From an uncultured Rhizobiaceae bacterium (GTDB taxonomy: Bacteria; Pseudomonadota; Alphaproteobacteria; Rhizobiales; Rhizobiaceae): a DNA stretch of 64,000 nucleotides. The stretch spans positions 168,078 through 232,077 of the forward strand of contig CAMYMG010000013.1 in assembly GCA_947259295.1 (NCBI GenBank), given 5' to 3'. The position numbers and the translations under genes were made by a program. How positions within the stretch are numbered: the first letter of the stretch is position 1; every line of letters starts with the position of its first letter. Positions 51,923 to 59,778 of the stretch are shown here, in pieces. The notes under the pieces were generated by a model. The model worked only from the letters and a program-made list of their open reading frames with translations. It ran no database searches and had not been told where the DNA came from.

Positions 51923-52717
51923 TCAGTTGAAGACGCCGCCGCCGTTGTCGTCCCCCCCACCTCCGCCGTTACCATTGTCCCCGCCGCTCCGGCCCGGCGC
52001 TTCTCGACCCGAATCGCCTCGTTCGGTCCGACGTTGCGCCGCCGCCGACATTCCGCAGCCATTGGTCACCCGGCGGAACGACCGGGACAGCCGCTGTTCA
52101 CCGGAAAGGAACGGTAGCGCCCTTGGCGACCCAAGAACATTCAGGACGTCGCGGTTGACCTGCTCCGGCGTGCCAACGCCACCTGAAGGCGTCGCCAGCA
52201 CCATGTCGCAGCGCCGTCGGAGTTCCTGGCAACCATTGTTACCACAGAACTGCGCCGCTCCTTCAAGCAGTACGATTGCGGTGACGCCTCCCGCGCCGAC
52301 ATAGATGTCGAGCCCCGTGCCGCGGACACCGAGCGTTCCCGCCGGCGTGACAATTTGATAGGCCGAGGACTTGGACTTGCCGCTGATCCAGCGAAAGCTG
52401 CCCCGGGCGGCGTGCAGGGACAACTTCTTCACCGTGTTCGAATCGTTGAAGACGAACTCGTCGATCACGACGTTCGAGTTCCAGCCGACCGCGAATTTCG
52501 TCCCGTCGCGGAACAGGAATTCACCCAGGCCGGTGTTGGAGGTCTGGATGCGTTCGTCTCGGTGCACCGGTGCCTGGTAGGCGAGGATGGTGCCGTCTCC
52601 CGTCACCCGTGTCTTGACCAGGGTCGCCTCACCGACCTTCTCCTTCGCGCTTACGGCCGCCGTGTTTAATAGAACCAGGCTGGCCGCGGCGAGGGCGAGT
52701 TTGTTGAAAAGACGCAT
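51923..52717 (-). CDS. secreted FecR-domain protein
   Basis: 264 residues: signal peptide (MRLFNKLALAAASLVLLNTA), a FecR domain with TSNTGLGEFLFRDGTKFAVGWNS, VVIDEFVF and SAYQIVTPAGTLGVRGTGLDIYVG, a cysteine cluster (FCGNNGC, RRRC) and a glycine/Asp-rich C-terminal tail. Similar rhizobial proteins are periplasmic with unknown role; there is no sigma-factor or TonB receptor partner here. ATG 52717 fits the signal peptide. Confidence 0.78.
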   Translation of the reverse strand: MRLFNKLALAAASLVLLNTAAVSAKEKVGEATLVKTRVTGDGTILAYQAPVHRDERIQTSNTGLGEFLFRDGTKFAVGWNSNVVIDEFVFNDSNTVKKLSLHAARGSFRWISGKSKSSAYQIVTPAGTLGVRGTGLDIYVGAGGVTAIVLLEGAAQFCGNNGCQELRRRCDMVLATPSGGVGTPEQVNRDVLNVLGSPRALPFLSGEQRLSRSFRRVTNGCGMSAAAQRRTERGDSGREAPGRSGGDNGNGGGGGDDNGGGVFN

Positions 52718-52878
52718 GTCGCTCTTTCTCGGTTGATGTCTCTTCCAGGAACGCTGATGTCGACCCTCGCTGTAACGGCTTGATGCCTTGACCATGGGTC
52801 AACTGTCACAGCCGCGCAACCGAAACCCCGATGACCGTACGGCGCTCCTTCCGGAACGCGTCGGCCCAAGTGGTCGAT

Positions 52879-53808
52879 TCAGGCTGAAAACCAGTAGCGC
52901 GTGACGTGGAAGAACAGCGGCGCCGCGAATGTAAGCGAATCCACCCGGTCGAGCACGCCGCCATGCCCTTCGATGATATAGCCCCAGTCCTTCGCCTTGA
53001 GATCGCGCTTGATCGCGGAGAGAACGAAACCGCCGAAGAACCCCGCGACCACGATGATCGCGCTGAACGCGGCCGCCTGGAGAGGCGAAAAGGGCGTCAG
53101 GCCGGAAAGCAGCGTGCCGACCGCGATCGCCGACAGTCCGCCGCCTATCAGGCCTTCTACGGTTTTGGACGGGCTGATATTGGGCGAGAACCGATGCCTG
53201 CCGATGAGCTTGCCCCAGATATACTGGAACACGTCGCTCAATTGCACGACGATGATCAGATAGACGATGAGCAGCGCACCGGAACCGCCTGTATCGAGCA
53301 TCAGCAGGGCCGGTGCGTGACTGATCGAAAAAACCGTCAGCATCAGCCCCCATTGCACCTTGGCACTGCGCGCCAGGAATTCGTTGGTGTCGCCCATCAG
53401 GGTGGCCACAGCCGGCAGCAGCAGGAAGGCATAGACCGGGATGAATACCAGGAACATGCCGTACTGGTTCGTGCCGAGAAGCACGTAGTGGATCGGCAGC
53501 ACCACGAAGAACGACAGGAACAGCGCGTGGTGGTCGCCGCGTCGCGACGGCGTCAGGGTCCAGAATTCGCGCAGCGCCATGAAGGAGAGGATCGCAAAAA
53601 GCAGGATCGTCGTCGTCCGGCCGGCAGCGATCGCCGCGCCGACGACGACCACCATCACCCACCACGATCTTATGCGCGCGTTGAGGTTGCGAACGGTTGC
53701 GATGGCGTCGGGCTGGCTGGCGCGATGGTCAAGTACGTAACCGACGGCTGATGAAAGCGTCAGCAGTCCGATGATGCCCGACAGCACGAACAGGAATGTC
53801 TGGTTCAC
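52879..53808 (-). CDS. Phosphatidate cytidylyltransferase-like protein (CdsA family)
   Basis: 309 residues, about eight membrane helices, ending with the CDP-diglyceride synthase signature S-P-S-K-T-V-E-G-L-I-G-G and later KRDLKAKDWGYIIEGHGGVLDRVDSL. It makes CDP-diacylglycerol from phosphatidate and CTP. It is last in an operon with PlsC-like and CDP-alcohol transferase genes (4-base overlaps), and is probably a second CdsA besides the one normally near the outer-membrane biogenesis genes. Confidence 0.88.
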   Translation of the reverse strand: MNQTFLFVLSGIIGLLTLSSAVGYVLDHRASQPDAIATVRNLNARIRSWWVMVVVVGAAIAAGRTTTILLFAILSFMALREFWTLTPSRRGDHHALFLSFFVVLPIHYVLLGTNQYGMFLVFIPVYAFLLLPAVATLMGDTNEFLARSAKVQWGLMLTVFSISHAPALLMLDTGGSGALLIVYLIIVVQLSDVFQYIWGKLIGRHRFSPNISPSKTVEGLIGGGLSAIAVGTLLSGLTPFSPLQAAAFSAIIVVAGFFGGFVLSAIKRDLKAKDWGYIIEGHGGVLDRVDSLTFAAPLFFHVTRYWFSA

Positions 53809-54422
53809 GTCGCCATCCTGTCCCCGAGCGCAAGCACGGCGTCGCGGGCGCGGCGCAAGAACGCGGCCCGGTCCTCACCCGGCTCGACACGCAAAGGCAC
53901 GCCGAACCGCGCCGTGCAGGTGATCGGAACCGGCAGCATGCTTCCCTTGGGCAGGATGCGCTGCAGATTGTCGAGATAGACGGGCACCAGCTCGACCGTC
54001 GGAAAGCGCTCAGCCAGCCGGTACAGACCGCTGCGGAATTCCGCCATCTCGCCATCCTCGGCCCGCGTGCCTTCGGGAAATATCAGGATGGATCGTCCCT
54101 TCTCCAGCAGCCGCTCGAGCGGCGCCAGCGGCTCGCTGCCCTTCTTCGGCTTGCGGTCGATCAGCACGGCGCAGACCACGGTCTCGGCGACATAGCGCCT
54201 GAACCTGTTCTTGCCCCAGTAGTCGAGCGCCGCGACCGGGTGGGTCAGCCGCCGAACCGGCCAGGGCAGGGCGGCCATCACGGCGACCGTGTCGAAATGG
54301 CTGCCGTGATTGGCGAAATAGATCCGCGCGGCGGTCGTCGGCTTGCAGCCGAGCCATTCGCTGCGCGCCCCGACAAGCAGGCGGACCAGCATGATCAGCG
54401 CGCGCCTGACCAGCGTGTTCAT
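53805..54422 (-). CDS. 1-acyl-glycerol-3-phosphate acyltransferase-like protein (PlsC family)
   Basis: 205 residues. The acyltransferase motifs are H-x4-D in NHGSHFDTVAVM and FPEGTRAEDGEM. Expected to acylate lysophosphatidate or a related alcohol at the inner membrane. ATG 54422 overlaps the upstream CDP-alcohol transferase stop by 4 bases. Confidence 0.87.
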   Translation of the reverse strand: MNTLVRRALIMLVRLLVGARSEWLGCKPTTAARIYFANHGSHFDTVAVMAALPWPVRRLTHPVAALDYWGKNRFRRYVAETVVCAVLIDRKPKKGSEPLAPLERLLEKGRSILIFPEGTRAEDGEMAEFRSGLYRLAERFPTVELVPVYLDNLQRILPKGSMLPVPITCTARFGVPLRVEPGEDRAAFLRRARDAVLALGDRMAT

Positions 54423-55048
54423 GCCTGCTCCAGCTGGCGCGCGATCGCCATGGTGCGGGTTATGCAGGTGATGAGTGACCCGGCCGCAATTATCACGGCT
54501 GTTGCAAGAAGCGGCCACTTGCCCGCCGAGACGATCGGGCCCGCCGCCTGCGCCACTAGGCCGATCGTCAGCGCCGCCATCCTGCGCTGCTTGGCCATGA
54601 CGCCGCCGAAATCCTGCGCCAACCCGACAGCGCCACCAAAGACGCGGACATAGGCGGTCAGAGCCGCGAGCAGCGCGCAGATCCAGCCGAGCCAGGGTGC
54701 GCCCGCGGCATAACCGAGCGGCACCAGCAGCAGCGTGTCGGCGATCCGGTCGGGGAACTCGTTGTAGATGACGCCGGTGCTGGTCCGGCGCCCGCCCTCT
54801 ATTGCCACCATCCCGTCAAGCAGGTTGCATACGAGGCGCAGCTGCACGCAGGCCGCCGCCGCGAGAAAGAGAACCCAACTGCCGGCAAAAAGGATTGCAG
54901 CGCCGCCGAGTGCGGCAAACGCCACCGAAGCGACCGAGATCGAATTCGGTGAAATACCCCAGTTCGCGAGACGCGCGCTGACGGCGATCGCCCAGGCCGA
55001 CGAACGCGAAGCAATCGGGCGACGAACGTCCTCACGATCCACGGTCAT
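54419..55048 (-). CDS. CDP-alcohol phosphatidyltransferase-like membrane protein
   Basis: 209 residues with about six membrane helices. The signature region reads [15 protein letters not shown] and [14 protein letters not shown]. Compared with the family consensus D-xx-DG-xx-AR-x8-9-G-xxx-D-xxx-D, the first and third Asp are Asn and the Arg after Ala is Ile. The enzyme may therefore use another head group or metal arrangement. AAGGGG precedes ATG 55048. First of the three-gene set. Confidence 0.8.
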   Translation of the reverse strand: MTVDREDVRRPIASRSSAWAIAVSARLANWGISPNSISVASVAFAALGGAAILFAGSWVLFLAAAACVQLRLVCNLLDGMVAIEGGRRTSTGVIYNEFPDRIADTLLLVPLGYAAGAPWLGWICALLAALTAYVRVFGGAVGLAQDFGGVMAKQRRMAALTIGLVAQAAGPIVSAGKWPLLATAVIIAAGSLITCITRTMAIARQLEQA

Positions 55049-55244
55049 TGGCACCCCCTTCGCCAATATACAGGAGGTTCGCGCCCGCAGGATAGATGCT
55101 GCGGTGGGGTCGTTCGAATTCTGCGGACCCGCCGGTCGTTGCACTACAACCCGCCCCGCAAGGCGTGATAGGGATCGGTCCCCGAACTATCCAACCGTGG
55201 TGCCGCCGCACCGAACCCGCCATATTGGACGAAGGATAAAAATC

Positions 55245-55688
55245 TTGAAGATTGCCATAGGAGCCGACAGCGCCGGCAAGCCGCTGCTCGATGTGATTGC
55301 CCAACATCTGGCCGGCAAGCCCGATATCACCGTTAGCGATCTCAGCCGGTCGGGCTATTACGCGGACATTTCAAAGACGCTCGCCGAAACCATTCTCGAC
55401 GGCACCAACGATCGCGGCATCCTGTTCTGCGGCACGGGCATCGGCGTCAGCATCTCCGCAAACAAGGTGCCCGGCATCCGCGCCGCGCTGACGCATGACA
55501 CCTATTCGGCCGAGCGCGCCGCCAAGTCCAACAATGCACAGATCATCACCATGGGTGCCCGCGTCATCGGACCCGAGCTTGCCAAGGCGATCGTCGACAC
55601 ATGGCTCGCGTCGAGTTTCGATCCGGCGGGCCCATCAGCCGCCAATGTCGAGGCCATCGACCGGCTCGACGCCGGCAAGGCCCGCTAG
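55245..55688 (+). CDS. RpiB/LacAB-family sugar-phosphate isomerase, EryI/DerI-like
   Basis: 147 residues starting at TTG 55245 behind GAAGGAT. It has [22 protein letters not shown] and [19 protein letters not shown]. The N terminus GADSAGKPL, in place of the DHAG of ordinary RpiB, and overall sequence are like Brucella EryI, which isomerises D-erythrulose 4-phosphate to erythrose 4-phosphate. No other erythritol genes are nearby, so its role is uncertain. Confidence 0.8.
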   Translation: MKIAIGADSAGKPLLDVIAQHLAGKPDITVSDLSRSGYYADISKTLAETILDGTNDRGILFCGTGIGVSISANKVPGIRAALTHDTYSAERAAKSNNAQIITMGARVIGPELAKAIVDTWLASSFDPAGPSAANVEAIDRLDAGKAR

Positions 55689-55710
55689 CGCGAGTAGCCG
55701 GCAAACGGAA

Positions 55711-55740
55711 GACGCCCGGCGGTGGTTTCCGCCGGACGTC
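55711..55740. terminator. strong hairpin between convergent genes
   Basis: GACG-C-CCGGCGG (55711-55722) pairs with CCGCCGG-A-CGTC (55729-55740) with one mismatch and a 6-base loop. There is no T-run, but it lies between two convergent genes and could end both transcripts. Confidence 0.45.
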
Positions 55741-55760
55741 CGCCTTGGGAGTGAACCGTT

Positions 55761-56597
55761 TCAGGCCTGGATGAATTCCAGCAGATCCGGATTGATCACG
55801 TCGGCATGAGTTGTCAGCATGCCGTGCGGGAACCCCGGATAGATCTTGAGAGTGCTGTTCTTCACCAGCTCGTGTTGCAGCACGCTGGCGGCCTTGTAGG
55901 GAACGACCTGGTCGTCGTCGCCCTGCAGGATCAGCGTCGGCACGGTGATCGCCTTCAGGTCTTCGGTCTGGTCGGTCTCGGAGAAGGCCTTGATGCCTTC
56001 GTAGTGCGCCTTGGCGCTGCCGATCATGCCTTGGCGCCACCAATTGTTGATCACGCCCTGCGAGACCTTCGCGCCCGGCCGGTTAAAGCCGTAGAAGGGG
56101 CCGGCGGCGACGTCGATGTAGAACTGCGCGCGATTGGCGGCCAGCGCGTCGCGGAAGCTGTTGAGGACCTCGATCGGCGTTCCCTCGGGATTGCTCGGCG
56201 TCTTCAGCATCAGCGGCGGAACGGAGCTGACGAGCACCATTTTGGCGACCCGGCCCTGCGGCTGGCCGTATCTGGCGACATAGCGGGCGACTTCGCCGCC
56301 ACCAGTGGAATGTCCGATATGGACGGCGCTGCGGAGATCGAGATGTTCGGCCACCGCCGAGGCGTCGGCGGCATAGTGGTCCATGTCATGACCATCGCTG
56401 ACCTGCGTGGACCGTCCGTGGCCGCGGCGGTCGTGGGCGACGACGCGGTAACCCTTGTTGACGAAGAACAGCATCTGGTTGTCCCAGTCGTCGGCGCTGA
56501 GCGGCCAGCCATGATGGAAGACGATCGGCTGCGCCGTCTTCGGACCCCAGTCCTTGTAAAAGATGTCGACGCCGTCCTTCGTGGTGACCATGCTCAT
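55761..56597 (-). CDS. alpha/beta hydrolase (chloroperoxidase/arylesterase type)
   Basis: 278 residues with [21 protein letters not shown] (oxyanion region), the nucleophile elbow [17 protein letters not shown], the acid in [13 protein letters not shown] and the His in YPGFPHGML. This is the cofactor-free haloperoxidase group, esterases with perhydrolase side activity. Substrate unknown. AAGGAGAACACA precedes ATG 56597. Confidence 0.87.
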   Translation of the reverse strand: MSMVTTKDGVDIFYKDWGPKTAQPIVFHHGWPLSADDWDNQMLFFVNKGYRVVAHDRRGHGRSTQVSDGHDMDHYAADASAVAEHLDLRSAVHIGHSTGGGEVARYVARYGQPQGRVAKMVLVSSVPPLMLKTPSNPEGTPIEVLNSFRDALAANRAQFYIDVAAGPFYGFNRPGAKVSQGVINNWWRQGMIGSAKAHYEGIKAFSETDQTEDLKAITVPTLILQGDDDQVVPYKAASVLQHELVKNSTLKIYPGFPHGMLTTHADVINPDLLEFIQA

Positions 56598-56945
56598 TGT
56601 GTTCTCCTTGGCTTAAAATGTTGGGGGCCGCCAATGCCAGAATCGCGCGGCCTTGCCAATCATACTGCCGCCACCCCGCGCGACCCGCCATTGTGCTGGA
56701 GGATGTGTGATTCATACGACTGGGGGGCCCGATCATACGATTGTATGGGGTAGGGTAGGGGCCGTCGAAGACGGGGCGGTCAACGAACAGGTTAGGATCG
56801 CGAAGGCTGGCTGTCAGAGTAATTCACCAGGGGCTCGTGGCCTGCGCCCCTCGTCCGCTCAGGTTCGTGTCCGCCGACACGACAAGCGCCTCGCCCGGCA
56901 GCGTCAAGGCGGCCATACCGAGCCATAGTGGGTATTCGGCATATC
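56598..56945. other. non-coding stretch with a dyad and direct repeat
   Basis: No gene is supported. CATACGA occurs at 56713-56719 and 56734-56740, and the second is part of the imperfect palindrome CATACGATTGTATG (56734-56747), about 140 bases upstream of the hydrolase start. It may be an operator. The rest shows nothing I can identify. Confidence 0.35.
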
Positions 56946-57035
56946 TGGCGGAGGGAGTGGGATTCGAACCCACGGTGAGCTTGCACCCACGCCGGTTTTC
57001 AAGACCGGTGCCTTAAACCGCTCGGCCATCCCTCC
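56946..57035 (-). tRNA. tRNA-Ser (anticodon TGA)
   Basis: Minus strand, 5' end at 57035. Acceptor stem GGAGGGA/TCCCTCC, anticodon stem CCGGT/ACCGG with loop CTTGAAA, a long variable arm typical of class II Ser tRNAs, T arm with GGGTTCGAATCCC, discriminator G and an encoded CCA at 56946-56948. It borders the mobile element; the integrase gene ends 69 bases from its 5' end. Confidence 0.96.
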
Positions 57036-57103
57036 AAGCTTTGAAATCATTGGGCTTTTCTGCCCTCGCTGCGGTGGCTTGGGAGCCGCTGCTACGCACT
57101 TTG

Positions 57104-58276
57104 CTACGATTGGCTTTGTGCACGCGCACTTATAGCCTTGCGGATTGCGGCGTCAACTTGCTCGGCGGCGTCCGCCTGCATTCCCGGCATGACATGGCTG
57201 TAGAGATCCAGGGTGATTCCGATTGTCGAGTGGCCTAGCCTCTCGCTCGCAATCTTCGGATGCACGCCGGCGGCCAGCATCTGCGAGGCGTGGGTGTGCC
57301 TTAGATCATGAAAGCGGATGCGGGGCAGGGTGGTCTTGCTGATCAGCCGGACCCACTCGTGCGTCATGGACCGGGGCTGGATTGGTGAACCATCGACCTG
57401 GGCGACGACGAAGCTTTCGGCGTCGGGACGCAGCCCAAGCCGCAACTGCTCTTCCGCCTGGCGAGCGCGATGGCTCCGCAACTCTTCAGCGACATAGCCG
57501 GACAGGGCAACGGTGCGCGCCTTGCCGGACTTCGGCTCCTTGTAGCGGACGCCGGCCTTGGTCTGCTCGGCACTCTCGACGATGGCGATTGACCTGCCGT
57601 CCAGATCCACGTTGCGCCAGCGCAGGGCGACAATCTCGCCGCGGCGCATTCCGCACATGACCGCAAGCAGGGTAGGGACGAACATGCGCGTCGGCCGCAT
57701 GGCGTCGACCAGGTCGGCGGTCTGCCCAGCATCGTAGGCCAGCATCTTCTTGCGCTCGACCTTGGGCGGGGTGGTAGCGAGGGCAGGGTTCTTCGATAGC
57801 CTGTCCCACGTCACAGCCTGCCCAAGGGCCTTGATCAGCACGCGGCGGGTGTGATGGACCGTCCGAGGCGAAAGCCCTCCGCCTGAGGCGCCCCTGCGGC
57901 CCGCTGTCAGCATCGCGGTAAACCCGGCATCGATCCGATCGGTTTTCAGCTTGGACAGGATGATGTCGCCGATTTGCGGCGCAATCGTCTTGCGGCAAAT
58001 CTCGGCGTATCGCTCCAAAGTCTTCGGCGCCACCGACGGTCCGATGAAAGCCAGCCACTCGTCGAGGAACTGCGCAACTGTCTGCTTGCTCGGCTCAACA
58101 TAGGATCCGACCTCAAGGGCGGCGATGAGACGCGCGCACTCACTGTCGGCCTGGCGCTTGGTGCCCTTGAAGCTGTGCCATTTCCTGCGCTTTTTGCCGG
58201 TCTTCGGATCGCGCTCCCCGACATCGAGGACGATGGCCCAATGGCCTGGCGAGCGCTCGGTCACGTGACCTTTCAC
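57104..58276 (-). CDS. tyrosine-type site-specific integrase
   Basis: 390 residues: an N-terminal arm-binding region (GKKRRKWHSFKGTKRQADSE), SAM-like core-binding domain (TVAQFLDEWLAFIGPSVAPK) and catalytic domain. The catalytic residues are Arg in GMRRGEIVALRW, His-x-x-Arg in FHDLRHTHASQ, His in LGHSTIGI and the nucleophile Tyr in TLDLYSHVMPGM. It inserts and, with an excisionase, removes the element. It overlaps the RHH-like gene by 4 bases (ATGA), so the two are co-expressed. Confidence 0.94.
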   Translation of the reverse strand: MKGHVTERSPGHWAIVLDVGERDPKTGKKRRKWHSFKGTKRQADSECARLIAALEVGSYVEPSKQTVAQFLDEWLAFIGPSVAPKTLERYAEICRKTIAPQIGDIILSKLKTDRIDAGFTAMLTAGRRGASGGGLSPRTVHHTRRVLIKALGQAVTWDRLSKNPALATTPPKVERKKMLAYDAGQTADLVDAMRPTRMFVPTLLAVMCGMRRGEIVALRWRNVDLDGRSIAIVESAEQTKAGVRYKEPKSGKARTVALSGYVAEELRSHRARQAEEQLRLGLRPDAESFVVAQVDGSPIQPRSMTHEWVRLISKTTLPRIRFHDLRHTHASQMLAAGVHPKIASERLGHSTIGITLDLYSHVMPGMQADAAEQVDAAIRKAISARAQSQS

Positions 58277-58812
58277 TTCGGTTTCCCTTCTTTCCCGAGG
58301 TAAAGTTCAGATTCCAGTTGGTGCCTGAGCGCATCCTCTTTTGCCCAACGTTGGCGCTGCTCTTCCATCTGGCGACGGACAAGATTGCCGGCTTCAATCG
58401 CGAGTGGAACTGTGTCGGCCGCACTAACTGCATTGAGTTCGAGACCAAGATCAACCATGCGGTTATGCGCACTCTCGGCGCGCTCAGCCAGGTTGGGGAA
58501 CTTCTCGAAAAAATGGAGGGCAAGTTGCCTGGCGAAGATGCCTGCATCTTTGATGGCATCTTCGTCCTCTAACATTGTGCTGAACTCTTGATCTAATGCG
58601 TCGCAAGCCTCGCTTGTTGCGAACACCGCATCGGACAAAGCGTCGACGTTCTCCATAGTCCGCAGTCCCAGTTGGACCAAGCGACGAATAGCCTCAGATC
58701 TCGACGCGACGTGGTTATCATGTTGCCAGTTGTCGATCGCCGCCACCTCGTCGGAGGTGATAACGAGTTGCAGGCGCACGCTCTCGCTTTCACCTAGTCT
58801 AGGTCGGGCCAT
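58273..58812 (-). CDS. ribbon-helix-helix-like DNA-binding protein, co-transcribed with the integrase
   Basis: 179 residues from ATG 58812. The N-terminal 55 residues (VRLQLVITSDEVAAIDNWQ, SRSEAIRRLVQLGLRTMEN) have the beta strand, two helices and S-R-S-E-A-I-R-R-L pattern of RHH repressors. The rest is a long mostly helical part of unknown role. It may repress the divergent promoter between itself and the excisionase-like gene or help the integrase. Upstream in-frame starts lack a ribosome site. Confidence 0.65.
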   Translation of the reverse strand: MARPRLGESESVRLQLVITSDEVAAIDNWQHDNHVASRSEAIRRLVQLGLRTMENVDALSDAVFATSEACDALDQEFSTMLEDEDAIKDAGIFARQLALHFFEKFPNLAERAESAHNRMVDLGLELNAVSAADTVPLAIEAGNLVRRQMEEQRQRWAKEDALRHQLESELYLGKEGKPK

Positions 58813-58843
58813 TTGGGGATAACTCCACATTTTATGCCAAAAA

Positions 58844-58898
58844 TACACACAAAACCTTGCAGGTCAATCCGGACCGGATTAAAAGCGTTGCGTGTGTA
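58844..58898. promoter_or_regulatory. operator region between divergent integrase and excisionase operons
   Basis: A perfect dyad AATCCGG-A-CCGGATT occupies 58866-58880. It is flanked by TACACAC (58844-58850) and its inverse GTGTGTA (58892-58898), roughly symmetric. The region lies between the divergent starts at 58812 and 58917, where a genetic switch of the element would be expected. Confidence 0.6.
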
Positions 58899-58916
58899 AG
58901 AATGGAAGGAGAACAG

Positions 58917-59126
58917 ATGGACGTTGTCGAAGCCTTGTCCCGACCGACTATTTCGGTCCCAGAAGCTGGGAGGCTGTTCTACGGCCTCGGAAGAAACGCC
59001 GCGTACCTCGCCGCCCATACGGGTGACATTCCAACGATCAAAATCGGGGGCAGGATTATGGTGCCAGTCGCCCCGATCGCCGAGAAGCTCGGCTTGCGGT
59101 CAACTATCGGGAGGGTGACGGCATGA
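58917..59126 (+). CDS. excisionase/AlpA-like small DNA-binding protein
   Basis: 69 residues beginning MDVVEALSRPTISVPEAGRL. ISVPEAGRLFYGLGRNAAYLAA, then GDIPTIKIGGRIMVPVAPI, is the winged-helix layout of helix_turn_helix_17/excisionase-type proteins. AAGGAG is 6 bases before ATG 58917, deciding the start over 58902. Divergent from the integrase operon. Likely the directionality factor, or an activator of the integrase, as AlpA is in phage satellites. Confidence 0.72.
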   Translation: MDVVEALSRPTISVPEAGRLFYGLGRNAAYLAAHTGDIPTIKIGGRIMVPVAPIAEKLGLRSTIGRVTA

Positions 59127-59143
59127 AGTCTGCACGCGGCACC

Positions 59144-59190
59144 AAGGGAGAATAAGCGGCCCTGTCGGCAAAACTGACCGCTTATCCCTT
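59144..59190 (+). repeat. bulged hairpin between excisionase gene and replication operon
   Basis: ATAAGCGG (59152-59159) pairs with CCGCTTAT (59178-59185), and AAGGG (59144-59148) with CCCTT (59186-59190), leaving a 3-base bulge and an 18-base loop. The 9-mer AATAAGCGG recurs at 60291-60299 within the iteron region, so the same protein may bind both. It could also be an attenuator of the following operon. Confidence 0.5.
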
Positions 59191-59236
59191 GATGCGAACC
59201 GTCCGAATCCAACCCTCCTGAATAAGGACAGCCAAC

Positions 59237-59587
59237 ATGCATGGCATAACACCTGCAATGCCGCTCGCCAATAAGGCGGGTAAGAAAACGTCACGCGACA
59301 AAACAGCACTGACCGTCCGGATTGAACCGGATGGGCGTGTCCGGAAATATACCGGGCGCGATGCGTGGATGCTCCGTCGACTGATCGACGTAGGCGCGCG
59401 CGGCCTGACTACCCTCGACCTTCCGACTGGTGTTCGGGCGTCGCACTACATCATGTGTTTGCGTCGGTCCGGTCTGTCGATCGAAAGCCCGCGCGAACCG
59501 CATGGCGGCGAATGGGCCGGCGTGCATTCCCGCTACAAGTTGATGACTGAACTCTCGGTCATTGAAGACGCGGAAGCCGCGGCATGA
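59237..59587 (+). CDS. winged-helix domain protein, first gene of island operon
   Basis: 116 residues. The part DAWMLRRLIDVGARGLTTLD, then ASHYIMCLRRSGLSIESPRE, resembles the small HTH_39-type winged helix found in phage and island proteins. The N-terminal 35 residues are basic. AAGGA lies 10 bases before the ATG. It overlaps the next gene by 4 bases. Regulatory role inferred only. Confidence 0.6.
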   Translation: MHGITPAMPLANKAGKKTSRDKTALTVRIEPDGRVRKYTGRDAWMLRRLIDVGARGLTTLDLPTGVRASHYIMCLRRSGLSIESPREPHGGEWAGVHSRYKLMTELSVIEDAEAAA

Positions 59588-59778
59588 GCGCTGCTGAACT
59601 GGAAGGCGGGTCCGTAGTGGACCCGTCGACCGTTGATGAAGCGTCAACATGGCTTGCGACTGGTGGGGCTGACAAATCCCGCAATGTCGTTGTCCAGCTT
59701 CGTGAACGGTTCGGCCTCTCGCCCAAGGGCGCCTGTGACGCCATCCGCGAATCCCTCCTGAAGAGGGGGGCGCGCTGA
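59584..59778 (+). CDS. hypothetical small protein in island operon
   Basis: 64 residues, MSAAELEGGSVVDPSTVDEA onward, with an acidic N half and a basic helical C half (VQLRERFGLSPKGACDAIRE). No family recognised; the C half could be a small helix-turn-helix. It overlaps both neighbours (ATGA before, TGATG after), supporting that it is a true gene. Confidence 0.55.
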   Translation: MSAAELEGGSVVDPSTVDEASTWLATGGADKSRNVVVQLRERFGLSPKGACDAIRESLLKRGAR

